Of a stretch of 64,000 nucleotides of DNA, positions 1-10,920 are shown piece by piece (the stretch's first letter is position 1; each line of letters opens with the position of its first letter). Source of the stretch: an uncultured Croceitalea sp. (GTDB taxonomy: Bacteria; Bacteroidota; Bacteroidia; Flavobacteriales; Flavobacteriaceae). The notes beneath the pieces were generated by a model. That model did not search any database and had not been told where the DNA came from. It worked only from the letters and a program-made list of their open reading frames with translations. The position numbers and the translations under genes were made by a program. The stretch covers positions 49,385 to 113,384 of the forward strand of contig CANNDD010000010.1 of NCBI GenBank assembly GCA_947503285.1, given 5' to 3'.

Positions 1-1
1 C

Positions 2-2086
2 ACCACTTTGCATCAAGCTAAAAAGGCAGAATATTTTAACCTCAACTTTAGTGAGTCTGGTAAAAATCTTGGTTTCATCGTAGACACCGACACGACCAAA
101 GTTCAACTTCGCCCTAATGAATTGTACCTATGGCAAGAAGGTAGATCATCTGCCGAAAAATTGATGGACAATGCGACGGCACCGAATGATTATGTGGTTT
201 CGAAGTATGGTGGGGTTCACTTCTCAAAAGACGAGTCCAAATTATTTTTTGGGCTGGCCAAACCACCTATAGAAAAAGACACCTCATTATTGGATGAAGA
301 AATTGTGAACGTAGAAGTATGGACTTATAATGAACCAAAATTATATACTGTGCAAGAGCTTCAACTCAAAAATGACACGGTACAATCGTTCGTTACGGCA
401 ATCCATTTAAATAACAAACAGGTAGTTCCCTTAGCAAATGCAACTTACATGAATGCAGAACTTGGTGATGAGGGCAATGCCAAATATGCCCTGGTGAACA
501 CCAGTATTCCGTATGAATTGCCAAGTCAATGGACCGCAAGACGTAACTACGACTATAAGGTTATCAATACCACCACCGGTGAAACACAATTAGAACTTAA
601 AAAAGTACCACAAATACAATTGAGCCCAAAAGCAAAGTATGGGTATGGATATAACCGTGTTGACAGTACTTGGTTCACTTATAATTTAACCTCAGGAGCT
701 TATAAAGCATTGACCAAAAACAGAAGTTTTTATAACGAGGAAAACGATTACCCCAATTTTCCGTGGGCCTATGGTATGGCAGGTTGGACCAAAGATGACA
801 AGGCAATCGTAATTTATGACCGCTATGACCTTTGGACGTTTGATCCTGATTCCGGAGCAACTGAAAAGCTGACCGACGGAAGGCCTACGAAGACAGTGTA
901 TCGTTATCAAAATTTGGATGATGAAAAAAAATACCTCGACGATAATGAAAAATGGATTTTGAGTACTTTTAATGAAGTTACAAAAGATGCAGGTTACGCT
1001 GAATTCAACCCAAAAAACAATACCATAAAGCAACTTCTGAATGGTCCGTACCGCTATTCAAACCTTCAGAAAGCAAAAAGAAGTAATGCTTTACTATATT
1101 CGAAAGAGTCATTCGAGACCTTTCCTGATATACGATTGACAAGCCTTAGTTTTAACAAAGACATCAAACTAAGTGACGCAAATCCGCAACAGTCAGAATA
1201 CAATTGGGGCAGCATTGAATTGGTCAAATGGACTTCTTTAGATGGTAAGGAGTTATCTGGAATGTTGGTCAAACCAGAGAATTTTGATCCAAATAAAAAG
1301 TATCCGTTGCTGGTTAATTTTTATGAAAAGAGCTCTGATGGTATTCACCGACATCGCTATCCGAAACCTGAACGTTCTACAATTAATTATAGCTTTTATA
1401 CCAGTCGGGGATATGTAATTTTCAACCCTGATGTGGAATATCGAATTGGTTACCCTGGTGAGAGTGCCTATAACTGTGTAATCCCTGGCGTAACTTCTTT
1501 GATTGAAAAAGGCTTTATTGATAAAGCCAATATTGGCGTGCAGGGTCATAGCTGGGGCGGTTATCAAATTGCCTATTTGGTTACTAAAACCGATATCTTC
1601 AAAGCTGCGGAATCAGGCGCCCCCGTACCCAATATGATTAGCGCCTACGGTGGTATTCGCTGGTGGACGGGCCTAAGCCGACAATTTCAATATGAGCACA
1701 CGCAAAGTAGAATTGGTGGTACGCCTTGGGAATATCCCGCTCGTTATATTGAGAACTCACCTATTTTCAATATTGACAAGATCAATACACCGCTGTTGAT
1801 CATGCATAATGATGCTGATGGTCATGTACCTTGGTACCAAGGCATTGAGTTTTTTGTCAGTCTACGTCGATTGGGCAAACCCTCTTGGTTCTTGAATTAT
1901 AATGGGGAACCGCATTGGCCGTTGAAATATCAAAATCGAACTGATTTTAGTATCCGTATGGCACAATTCTTCGACCACTATTTAAAGGGGCAACCTAAAC
2001 CCATGTGGATGGAACGCGGGGTACCACCAATGGAAAAAGGAATAAAACAAGGGTATGAGTTGTTGGATGGGACTGGAACGAACTAA
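2..2086 (+). CDS. S9 family prolyl oligopeptidase, 5'-truncated by window edge
   Basis: Serine peptidase of the prolyl oligopeptidase/DPP-IV-like S9 family, probably exported and acting on peptides outside the cytoplasm. The reading frame is open to the first base of the window and the only early start is a TTG, so the N-terminus lies outside. About 690 residues are present: a beta-propeller-like N-terminal part, then an alpha/beta-hydrolase domain in the last ~270 residues. The catalytic serine sits in GHSWGGYQ (codon 1550-1552), the aspartate in HNDADGHVPW (codon 1817-1819) and the histidine in GEPHWP (codon 1913-1915), in the usual order. The stop codon overlaps the stop of the convergent nitrilase gene. 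Family assignment is secure; substrate is unknown. Confidence 0.9.
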   Translation, partial: TTLHQAKKAEYFNLNFSESGKNLGFIVDTDTTKVQLRPNELYLWQEGRSSAEKLMDNATAPNDYVVSKYGGVHFSKDESKLFFGLAKPPIEKDTSLLDEEIVNVEVWTYNEPKLYTVQELQLKNDTVQSFVTAIHLNNKQVVPLANATYMNAELGDEGNAKYALVNTSIPYELPSQWTARRNYDYKVINTTTGETQLELKKVPQIQLSPKAKYGYGYNRVDSTWFTYNLTSGAYKALTKNRSFYNEENDYPNFPWAYGMAGWTKDDKAIVIYDRYDLWTFDPDSGATEKLTDGRPTKTVYRYQNLDDEKKYLDDNEKWILSTFNEVTKDAGYAEFNPKNNTIKQLLNGPYRYSNLQKAKRSNALLYSKESFETFPDIRLTSLSFNKDIKLSDANPQQSEYNWGSIELVKWTSLDGKELSGMLVKPENFDPNKKYPLLVNFYEKSSDGIHRHRYPKPERSTINYSFYTSRGYVIFNPDVEYRIGYPGESAYNCVIPGVTSLIEKGFIDKANIGVQGHSWGGYQIAYLVTKTDIFKAAESGAPVPNMISAYGGIRWWTGLSRQFQYEHTQSRIGGTPWEYPARYIENSPIFNIDKINTPLLIMHNDADGHVPWYQGIEFFVSLRRLGKPSWFLNYNGEPHWPLKYQNRTDFSIRMAQFFDHYLKGQPKPMWMERGVPPMEKGIKQGYELLDGTGTN

Positions 2087-3033
2087 TCTTTAAACTCAAC
2101 GGTCGTTTGTCGCTCCCTATTAACACTTAGTTTCGTTACATCGGGCCTAGAATAGTGACCGACAGGATCAAAGTTTTGACGCTCTTGGTAAACCCGATTA
2201 AAATCTAAGGTGTGGTAAAGCAAGCCTTCTTTATTGACAACAGGCTCTAACAACCACTCCCCATCTGGCCCTGCGATACAAGAACCGCCATTTCCTAAAA
2301 CCGATGGCATTTTTTCAATCATCTCATTCAAATGGGGCGTATCTGCCGGAAAATCAGTTTTTGTCATTATTGACGAAACTGAAATCACATAACTTCTGCT
2401 CTCCCTGGCTATGAATCGAGTGATATCTTTCGTATTGTTCAAATTACCGGGCCAAACGGCAACATGTAGGTTTTCTCCTTGCCCATACAATGCGGCTCTT
2501 GGTAAGGGCATCCAATTTTCCCAACAATTGAGGCCTCCAACGGTAAATTGCTTTAAAGGATGTACCTGCAGGCCATTTCCATCACCAGGAGCCCATGTCA
2601 GACGTTCATCGTAAGTAGGTTGTAATTTTCGGTGTACCGATTTAATCTTACCCTCCGCATCAATATAGACCAGTGAGCAATAAATACTATGCCCACCTCG
2701 GTCTTTGGCCCGTTCCATGATACCCAAATAAATTGCAATCGCATGTTCCTTAGCCAATTGACAAATCGTATCCAACTCGCCTGCCTCTATTTGAACGGCA
2801 TTTTTGACGTAATGACCGTGTAATTCTTTATTTATGTTTAAATCCCAGGCCGCACCTTCGGTATAAGCCAACCAAAATGGATACCCAGGCAAGAGGGCTT
2901 CCCCGAAAATGATGAGTTCACTCTTGTTCTGAGCTGCCTCAATGATAGTATCTTCTATCTTTTCGATGGTCGAACTTTTAGCTAGCCATACCGGGGCAAT
3001 TTGCGCCAAGGCAACGTTTAATAAATTTTCCAT
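2083..3033 (-). CDS. Nitrilase / carbon-nitrogen hydrolase
   Basis: Carbon-nitrogen hydrolase of the nitrilase branch, 316 residues, cytoplasmic with no signal peptide. The Glu-Lys-Cys triad is visible: E45 in FGEALLPGYP, K136 in HRKLQPTYDE and C170 in GGLNCWENW. The C-W-E-N sequence after the nucleophile is typical of true nitrilases rather than amidases, so hydrolysis of an organic nitrile to a carboxylic acid and ammonia is the best guess. Cyanide dihydratase or a related activity cannot be excluded. The start overlaps the UbiA stop by one base, so it is probably the last gene of the isoprenoid operon, although no pathway link is known to me. Confidence 0.87.
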   Translation of the reverse strand: MENLLNVALAQIAPVWLAKSSTIEKIEDTIIEAAQNKSELIIFGEALLPGYPFWLAYTEGAAWDLNINKELHGHYVKNAVQIEAGELDTICQLAKEHAIAIYLGIMERAKDRGGHSIYCSLVYIDAEGKIKSVHRKLQPTYDERLTWAPGDGNGLQVHPLKQFTVGGLNCWENWMPLPRAALYGQGENLHVAVWPGNLNNTKDITRFIARESRSYVISVSSIMTKTDFPADTPHLNEMIEKMPSVLGNGGSCIAGPDGEWLLEPVVNKEGLLYHTLDFNRVYQERQNFDPVGHYSRPDVTKLSVNRERQTTVEFKD

Positions 3034-3938
3034 TATAAAATTCGATTTAGAACTAAATCCACATCAATTAACAAAATACTGAAAACACCTGCAATGATGA
3101 TAAACTTTAAAATATTATGCAACCAAACGTAATGTGTTTTTCCTTTTGAGGCCCATAATAAAATTACGAACAGTAAGAGTAGTAAAAGCCCTCCTGCGAA
3201 ATATAGGTACATGTAACCGACATCAAATACGGTGATGAGCAAATATCCCGGAATGGCGGTCAAAACAATCAAAAATGTAATCAGTGATTTTGAGACTATT
3301 GCTCCATACAATAAGGGTACTGTTTTGTAGTTTTGAGCAAGGTCGCCCGCCATATTTTCTAAATCTTTCACCATTTCTCGAGCTAAAATCAACAGAAACA
3401 AAAACAGGGCATGGACGAATATGACAGTCTCAAAGTTTTTATAATAGACAAAGACCACAAAAAAAGGAGCTATGGCCAAGGTTGCCGAAACCAAGTTACC
3501 AAGCAATGGAATGCGTTTTAGCTTATGGGAATACAACCATATTCCAAAAATATAAGCCGAGAAGAACAGTACGGCGCGAAAAGAAATATAACTGGCAGCA
3601 AAAACGGATAAAAAGTTTAAAATGAAGTACGTAGTTAATTTAAACCGCTGGCTCACCAAACGATCCAACATACTTTTTGTTGGCTTATTGATCAAGTCTT
3701 TTTCGGCGTCATAAAAGTTATTAATGATATAACCGGAAGCGATTACCAAGGCAGAGGCAGTAACGATCAAAAAAAGGTTAACATCTAAAATCACCTGCCT
3801 TAGTGGCAAATTGGGTGATAGTATGTAAATGGATGCGAGATACTGTGCCAAGGTTATCATCAGTATATTATAACCCCGTACCACAGAAAATAGACTCAAT
3901 AACTTATAAAGTAAGAGTTTATTTTTTCGAGTAAGCAT
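3033..3938 (-). CDS. UbiA-family prenyltransferase
   Basis: Integral membrane prenyltransferase of the UbiA superfamily, 301 residues, with about eight or nine hydrophobic segments. The first Asp-rich prenyl-diphosphate and Mg2+ binding motif is NNFYDAEKDLINKP (residues 73-86). The second is REMVKDLENMAGD (about residues 186-198). It lies 9 bp downstream of mevalonate kinase, so it likely uses an isoprenoid diphosphate made by this operon. Relatives in Flavobacteriia are often named geranylgeranylglycerol-phosphate geranylgeranyltransferase, but the acceptor cannot be read from the sequence; a quinone precursor or another polar acceptor is possible. Confidence 0.85.
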   Translation of the reverse strand: MLTRKNKLLLYKLLSLFSVVRGYNILMITLAQYLASIYILSPNLPLRQVILDVNLFLIVTASALVIASGYIINNFYDAEKDLINKPTKSMLDRLVSQRFKLTTYFILNFLSVFAASYISFRAVLFFSAYIFGIWLYSHKLKRIPLLGNLVSATLAIAPFFVVFVYYKNFETVIFVHALFLFLLILAREMVKDLENMAGDLAQNYKTVPLLYGAIVSKSLITFLIVLTAIPGYLLITVFDVGYMYLYFAGGLLLLLLFVILLWASKGKTHYVWLHNILKFIIIAGVFSILLIDVDLVLNRIL

Positions 3939-3947
3939 GTAGATTTT

Positions 3948-4916
3948 TTAGAAGTTGTAAACCACTTCTAAGTTATGGCCCTTCAACGATGTTCTCGCCT
4001 TTTGAATATCTTCGGTAAAACCCAAAATATAACCCCCACCACCTGAACCACAAAGTTTCAGATAATAGTCGTTGGTCTCTATACCTTTTTTCCAAAGTTC
4101 ATGAAACTGCGCTGGTATCATTGGTTTAAAATGGTCCAAGACTACATGTGATAACTGTTTCACATGCCCGAACAAACCTTTTACGTCACCATTTAAAAAA
4201 TGGTCTACACACGCATCGGTATGCTTTACAAATTTTTCTTTAAGCATACTACGAAATCCCTCATGTTTCATTTGCTCCATGAAAATCTGTACCATTGGTG
4301 CAGTTTCACCAGTTATACCGCTGTCCAGTAAAAATACGGCGCCTTTGCCTTCCTTATTTTGTGTTGGTAGGCTCGTAGACTCAATATTATCTTTTGAATT
4401 GATAAGAATAGGTAGGCTCAAATAGCTGTTCAAAGGATCTAAACCCGAAGATTTACCATGAAAAAAAGATTCCATTTGACCGAAAATAACCTTTAATTTC
4501 AACAGCTTCTCACGGGTCAAATTTTCTAAAACGGTAATCTTGTCTAAAGCATATTTATCGTAAATAGCGGCAACCAATGCACCACTACTGCCAACACCAT
4601 AACCTTGTGGAATGGAACTGTCAAAATACATTCCGTTGGCTACGTCCGTTCTTAACGCCTGCATATCAAATTGAACCAATTCATCAGATGCAATACCAGC
4701 CAAATAGTCCGCAAATTTAGATAGGCTTTCGTTAGAATGTTTGGCTTCTTCCGATGGATTATCGTCCGTTTTTAAAGCTCCTTTAAAAAAATTATAGGGT
4801 ATGGAGAGTCCTTTCGAATCTTTAATAATACCGTATTCCCCGAACAATAAAATCTTAGAATAAAATAATGGTCCTTTCATATCCCCTGTTTGTGAAAAAC
4901 TATTTTGTTTAATCAC
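3948..4916 (-). CDS. GHMP kinase, probable mevalonate kinase
   Basis: GHMP-family sugar/isoprenoid kinase, 322 residues, cytoplasmic. The ATP-binding motif 2 is GYGVGSSGALVAAIYDKYA and the C-terminal motif 3 is KLCGSGGGGYILGF. SGLDPLNSYLSLP sits where the catalytic Asp region of mevalonate kinases is found. The gene lies between diphosphomevalonate decarboxylase and a UbiA prenyltransferase, which points to mevalonate kinase (mevalonate plus ATP to 5-phosphomevalonate). Phosphomevalonate kinase is the main alternative. Flavobacteriaceae are known to use the mevalonate route. It is probably cotranscribed with its neighbours: 95 bp from the upstream gene and 9 bp to the downstream one. Confidence 0.85.
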   Translation of the reverse strand: MIKQNSFSQTGDMKGPLFYSKILLFGEYGIIKDSKGLSIPYNFFKGALKTDDNPSEEAKHSNESLSKFADYLAGIASDELVQFDMQALRTDVANGMYFDSSIPQGYGVGSSGALVAAIYDKYALDKITVLENLTREKLLKLKVIFGQMESFFHGKSSGLDPLNSYLSLPILINSKDNIESTSLPTQNKEGKGAVFLLDSGITGETAPMVQIFMEQMKHEGFRSMLKEKFVKHTDACVDHFLNGDVKGLFGHVKQLSHVVLDHFKPMIPAQFHELWKKGIETNDYYLKLCGSGGGGYILGFTEDIQKARTSLKGHNLEVVYNF

Positions 4917-5011
4917 TTATAGTATAAAGATAAACAAAGTGGCTTCCAAACCAAAAGTTTCTTTATTTGTTTGACTTATCATTAACAGCTAACGTTCGAT
5001 ACCATTGAAAA

Positions 5012-6109
5012 TTATCCTATTGCTGTTGAAAGCTGTTTTGCCCCTTTTCCAATTCGATCACAAATATAGTGCCCGTTTTCACAGTACGCAACCAATTCAT
5101 CTTGAATAAATTGAATCGCTTTTTCCTTAGCGCTCTCAGGGTATAGGACATGTACATTTGCCCCGGCATCCAACGTAAAACACATTGGTGTTTTCGTAGC
5201 ATCACGAAATGCCCATATTCGATTGATTATTTCCAGTGTGTTTGGTTTCATCAGTATAAAATAGGGCAAACTTGTCATCATCATAGCATGTAACGTCAGT
5301 GCCTCACTCTCTACAATTTCCATGAAACTATTTAAATCCCCAGAAGCAAAAATACTTTTCAATTTATCCAGATTCTTGTGTGCTTGTGAAAATCTTTCTT
5401 TGGCGAAAGGATGTTCATGCATCAAATCATGCCCTACGGTGCTACTGACCGTTTTCTGGCCTTTATGCACCAATAAAATGGTATCATGAAAATTTCTAAA
5501 ATTTCCATGTACTTCAAATGGGTAATGGATGCCAAATAAATCGGAACTATTCGGTATGTGTGGTGAACTACCCCACTGAATCAAATCACCTTCAATACTT
5601 CTGCAAGCACTCCCCGAACCCAACCTTGCCAAAAAAGAAGCCTTTTTATAGAAGAAATCATCTTTGATATCAGGTCTGATCTTCTTTTCAATGGACATTA
5701 AACAAAGTGCCAAGGCTGCCATACCACTGGCAGATGAAGCAATACCACTGCTATGGGGAAAAGAATTTGAGGTTTCAATGGTGAATTCATAATTCTTTAA
5801 AAATGGAAGGAACCTTTCCGTTCGTTTAAAGAAAGTATGGATCTTTGGTTTGAAATCTTCTTTGAGTTTACCCTCAAAGTACAATTCGAATTGAAAATCT
5901 GCCGCACTATTTTCAAGTCTCGTATATGTAATTGAAGTTGTTGTTGCACAAGCATCCAACGTAAAACTTATCGAAGGATTTGCTGGAATTTGGTTTTCTT
6001 TTTTGCCCCAGTACTTTACTAGGGCAATATTACTAGGGGCTTTCCAACATACTTTTCCAAGCATGGGGAGCGCCAACTTGCCTGTTAATACAAAATCATT
6101 CTCGGTCAT
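5012..6109 (-). CDS. mvaD: Diphosphomevalonate decarboxylase
   Basis: ATP-dependent decarboxylation of mevalonate 5-diphosphate to isopentenyl diphosphate, the last step of the mevalonate pathway. The protein has 365 residues, a normal size. Diagnostic segments are APSNIALVKYWGK near the N-terminus (substrate-binding lysine), SSFPHSSGIASSASGMAAL (GHMP ATP loop), GSGSACRSIEGDLIQWG (conserved Ser/Arg of this enzyme) and TLDAGANVHVLYP (catalytic Asp). It is the first gene of the minus-strand isoprenoid cluster, diverging from tspO. Assignment is firm. Confidence 0.93.
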   Translation of the reverse strand: MTENDFVLTGKLALPMLGKVCWKAPSNIALVKYWGKKENQIPANPSISFTLDACATTTSITYTRLENSAADFQFELYFEGKLKEDFKPKIHTFFKRTERFLPFLKNYEFTIETSNSFPHSSGIASSASGMAALALCLMSIEKKIRPDIKDDFFYKKASFLARLGSGSACRSIEGDLIQWGSSPHIPNSSDLFGIHYPFEVHGNFRNFHDTILLVHKGQKTVSSTVGHDLMHEHPFAKERFSQAHKNLDKLKSIFASGDLNSFMEIVESEALTLHAMMMTSLPYFILMKPNTLEIINRIWAFRDATKTPMCFTLDAGANVHVLYPESAKEKAIQFIQDELVAYCENGHYICDRIGKGAKQLSTAIG

Positions 6110-6201
6110 TCAAAAAACCATTTAAAACAAATATAAATGAACTCTGAGGAAGGTAGTGCCCAATTCAAATTAATTAGTATTTTAGTAGGATTCGCACTAC
6201 T

Positions 6202-6675
6202 ATGAAAAGTAAAATTATAAAGATAGCCATAGCAGTCGTTATTTGTTTGCTGATAGGTTTTCTATCGAGTTTTGCAACACAGAGCTCTGTTAACGATTGG
6301 TATGTAACCCTTAACAAACCAAGCTTTAACCCACCCAATTGGTTATTTGCCCCCGTTTGGACCGTGCTCTATATTTTAATGGGTATCGCTGCCGGCATCG
6401 TTTGGGTAAAGGGATATTACCATGTTTGGGTTAAAACGGCATTATATCATTTCGGATTTCAACTTTTGCTCAACGCCTTGTGGAGCATTGTATTTTTTGG
6501 ACTAAAAAATCCGTTGGCGGCCCTTTTTATCATTTTAGTATTGCTCACTATGATAGCACTTACCATTAAGTGGTTCAATGTGGTTAGTAAGAAAGCTGCA
6601 CTTTTAATGGTCCCTTACTTTATATGGGTTCTTTTTGCGACAATTCTGAATTTTTCAATCTGGCAATTGAATTAA
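6202..6675 (+). CDS. tspO: TspO/MBR family membrane protein
   Basis: Small integral membrane protein, 157 residues, with five predicted transmembrane helices. The W- and P-rich signature NDWYVTLNKPSFNPPNW, followed by APVWTVLYILMGIAAG, is characteristic of TspO/mitochondrial benzodiazepine receptor proteins. Members bind tetrapyrroles or sterols and modulate stress or pigment metabolism; the role here is unknown. It stands alone between divergent mvaD and convergent DUF1697. Confidence 0.92.
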   Translation: MKSKIIKIAIAVVICLLIGFLSSFATQSSVNDWYVTLNKPSFNPPNWLFAPVWTVLYILMGIAAGIVWVKGYYHVWVKTALYHFGFQLLLNALWSIVFFGLKNPLAALFIILVLLTMIALTIKWFNVVSKKAALLMVPYFIWVLFATILNFSIWQLN

Positions 6676-6721
6676 GTTCAAATACCGACCTATGAACGCG
6701 CCCAATATCATTGAAGCAATC

Positions 6722-7243
6722 TTAAGACGCCATTTCAAGCATTTTTCGCATGGTATTTAGATTTCGTGTCGTTGCGATTATGTGAAGCTTTTTTTCAATA
6801 AGATTGTTATTCAATTTCGCCTTACCGGCCCCTTTCTTACAATTTAGATAGACACAATTTGATGTTACCACAAAATCTTCATTTTGAAATTCTAGTTTGT
6901 TGAATGCATCTACTAAATCTTTGCCCGGACTTTCGAAGAATAAGGTAAAATAGAGGTTTTTTTCATCAAACTGTTGAAAAGGAATATTGTTTAAAACATG
7001 TTTTATCTCAGCAACGGTCAACGACAGCACAGGTACTTCAAAATCAAAGTTCTTTTTAATAATTTGCCCTACGCTATGCCCCACAGCTTCATCTTCGGAT
7101 GTCAAAATAATATTACCACTTTGAATATAGGTTTGAACATCTTTAAAACCCCCTTTGATTAGCGCATGCCTCAAATCAGCCATTTTTATTTTCTTTTGGC
7201 CGCTGACATTGATGCCACGTAAAAAAAGTATCACTATTCCCAT
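6722..7243 (-). CDS. DUF1697 domain-containing protein
   Basis: Cytoplasmic protein of 173 residues of the DUF1697 family. The N-terminus FLRGINVSGQKKIKMADLR and the segment VQTYIQSGNIILTS are the family hallmarks. The function of the family is not established. The gene is monocistronic, convergent with tspO and divergent from glpK with an 80-bp gap. Confidence 0.88.
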   Translation of the reverse strand: MGIVILFLRGINVSGQKKIKMADLRHALIKGGFKDVQTYIQSGNIILTSEDEAVGHSVGQIIKKNFDFEVPVLSLTVAEIKHVLNNIPFQQFDEKNLYFTLFFESPGKDLVDAFNKLEFQNEDFVVTSNCVYLNCKKGAGKAKLNNNLIEKKLHIIATTRNLNTMRKMLEMAS

Positions 7244-7323
7244 TGATAACGCTTATTATTAAAAAACGACTAAAACTACTCTAATTAATTTTAGTAATTT
7301 ACGGTTTCAATAATCACTAAAAT

Positions 7324-8869
<1,546 letters not shown>

Positions 8870-8877
8870 AAAGAACT

Positions 8878-8898
8878 CTTTTAACTTTTAACTTTTAA
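8878..8898 (+). repeat. CTTTTAA heptamer tandem array (3 copies)
   Basis: Three perfect copies of CTTTTAA ending ten bases before the glpF start codon. It is a second, different heptamer array in the same 90-bp spacer and has TAA on both strands. It occupies the position of the ribosome binding region and could alter glpF leader spacing. Confidence 0.85.
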
Positions 8899-8907
8899 CA
8901 AAAAAAC

Positions 8908-9636
8908 ATGACCCCTTTCATTGCTGAAATCGTCGGTACTTTTCTGTTAATCTTGTTAGGATGTGGGGTTAACGCAAATGTTTCGTTGAATAAGACTTAT
9001 GGCAGTGGTTCAGGTTGGATCGTTATCACCACAGGGTGGGCCTTAGCGGTTTATACAGGTGTGGTAGTTGCCGGACCTTACAGCGGAGCACATATGAATC
9101 CCGCAGTGACCATTGGTTTGGCCTGGGCAGGTGAATTTTCAATCTACGACGTACCCACTTATATTATAGGACAGTTCATTGGGGCCATGTTAGGGGCCTT
9201 CTTTGTTTGGTTAATGAACAAGGATCATTTCAATATTACTGAAGATGGAGACACTAAAAGAGGGGTCTTTTGTAACGCCCCCGCCATACCCAATCTATTT
9301 ACGAATATGTTGACTGAAGTACTTGGGACTTTCGTCTTGGTCTTTGCGGTTCTTTACTTTACCGATGCTACCATTTCGGAAAACAATACCATCATAGGCC
9401 TAGGTTCTCTCGGCGCCTTACCTGTAGCCTTTATCGTCTGGGGAATTGGACTTTCACTTGGCGGTACCACAGGATATGCCATCAACCCAGCACGCGATTT
9501 GGGCCCAAGGATAATTCATGCCCTGGTACCGATAAAAAATAAAGGCTCAAATGGCTGGGGATACTCTTGGGTGCCGGTCGTGGGACCCATAGCTGGCAGC
9601 ATTCTAGCCGCTATTGTAGCAGGTTTCTTGCAATAA
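8908..9636 (+). CDS. glpF: Glycerol uptake facilitator (aquaporin family)
   Basis: Major intrinsic protein channel, 242 residues with six hydrophobic helices. Both half-helix NPA motifs are present: SGAHMNPAVTIG (N64-A66) and GYAINPARDLGPR. The Asp after the second NPAR is typical of glyceroporins rather than water-specific channels, which fits its position after glycerol kinase. It lets glycerol cross the inner membrane for GlpK. It ends 3 bp before the convergent BaiN-like gene. Confidence 0.93.
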   Translation: MTPFIAEIVGTFLLILLGCGVNANVSLNKTYGSGSGWIVITTGWALAVYTGVVVAGPYSGAHMNPAVTIGLAWAGEFSIYDVPTYIIGQFIGAMLGAFFVWLMNKDHFNITEDGDTKRGVFCNAPAIPNLFTNMLTEVLGTFVLVFAVLYFTDATISENNTIIGLGSLGALPVAFIVWGIGLSLGGTTGYAINPARDLGPRIIHALVPIKNKGSNGWGYSWVPVVGPIAGSILAAIVAGFLQ

Positions 9637-9639
9637 GAA

Positions 9640-10920
9640 TCAACAATCCGTTGCGATTGCTTGGGCGGCAAGATAAGCCCCGGTCCAGGCATTTTGAAAA
9701 TTGAAGCCCCCGGTTATGGCATCAACATTGATAACCTCCCCAGCAAAATAAACATTTGGTAGTTTCTTACTTTCAAATGTCTTGAAATCAATTTCTTTAA
9801 GATCAATACCACCTGCGGTAACGAATTCTTCCTTGAACGTACTTTTGCCTTGTACCCTAAACGAACATTTGGTCAGTTGTTCCGCCAAACTTTGAATTTT
9901 TTCTTTAGATACATCGGCCCATCTAATATCTGGCGCAATAGCTGCGGCTTTTACCAAATTATTCCATAAACGGCGAGGTATGTCAAACGCTTTTGTTTTG
10001 AAAACCGTCTTTTTTGCCTCTACCTGTTTAATTTCAAGTAATAGCCGCTCAGCAGAACCGGTGGTGTATTCAGGAAGCCAATTAATATGAACTCGAAAAT
10101 TATACTTGAAATCATTCAGTAAATTGGCCCCCCAGGCCGATAATTTCAAAATTGCAGGTCCGCTCAAGCCCCAATGCGTTACCAAAACCGGCCCATCTGA
10201 AGTAAGTAAAGGCATTCGTTCTACTTTGCTCTTAAGTTTAATCGCTATTTTAGAATCGTAGTGTTTTTTCTGATATACTGCTGTCGTCACCTCGGTGCTG
10301 ATCCCGGCAAGATTGTTGAGTCTGTCGTCATTGATATTGAAAGTAAACAATGAGGGTACTGGAGGTACGATCTGATGCCCAAGTTCTTCCAACTGTTTCC
10401 AAATTTTGGTACTACTACCCGTTGCTATCACTATTTTTTTGGAGTGATAGTATTTGTTCTTCGTAGTGACCATCCAACCATCAGCAACCTCATCGGACCT
10501 TGAAAACGATTTGACTTGATAGTTTTTCAACACTTTTATTCCTAATCTTTCCGTTTCCTTTAAAAAACAATCAATTATGCTTTGAGAGCTATTGGATATT
10601 GGAAAAACCCGCCCATCTTCTTCTACTTTTAGGGGTACACCCTTATCTTCAAAAAAAGTAATGACATCGGCCACACCATACCTGTGAAAAGGGCCCAAAA
10701 GCTCTTTTTTACCCCTAGGATAATTATTGGTCAATTCCTTAGGGTTAAATTCAGCATGGGTAACATTACATCGCCCACCACCAGAGACCTTCACCTTACC
10801 TAAAACGGTTTTGCCGCGTTCAAAAATCGCCACGGTCAATTTCGGATTTGCTTCGGCAATTTGAATGGCAGTATAAAAGCCTGCAGCGCCCCCACCAACG
10901 ATTATGACATCAAAAATCAC
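9640..10920 (-). CDS. NAD(P)/FAD-dependent oxidoreductase, HI0933/BaiN-like
   Basis: Flavoprotein of the HI0933/YhiN/BaiN family, 426 residues (normal length). The N-terminal dinucleotide fold is DVIIVGGGAAGFYTAIQIAE, followed by the family motif KVSGGGRCNVTHAE. The C-terminal FAD-contacting segment is YFAGEVINVDAITGGFNFQ. The physiological substrate of the family is mostly unknown. Its start overlaps the glycerophosphodiesterase stop by 4 bp, so it is the distal gene of the lacI-GH65-GH13 operon. Confidence 0.9.
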   Translation of the reverse strand: MIFDVIIVGGGAAGFYTAIQIAEANPKLTVAIFERGKTVLGKVKVSGGGRCNVTHAEFNPKELTNNYPRGKKELLGPFHRYGVADVITFFEDKGVPLKVEEDGRVFPISNSSQSIIDCFLKETERLGIKVLKNYQVKSFSRSDEVADGWMVTTKNKYYHSKKIVIATGSSTKIWKQLEELGHQIVPPVPSLFTFNINDDRLNNLAGISTEVTTAVYQKKHYDSKIAIKLKSKVERMPLLTSDGPVLVTHWGLSGPAILKLSAWGANLLNDFKYNFRVHINWLPEYTTGSAERLLLEIKQVEAKKTVFKTKAFDIPRRLWNNLVKAAAIAPDIRWADVSKEKIQSLAEQLTKCSFRVQGKSTFKEEFVTAGGIDLKEIDFKTFESKKLPNVYFAGEVINVDAITGGFNFQNAWTGAYLAAQAIATDC

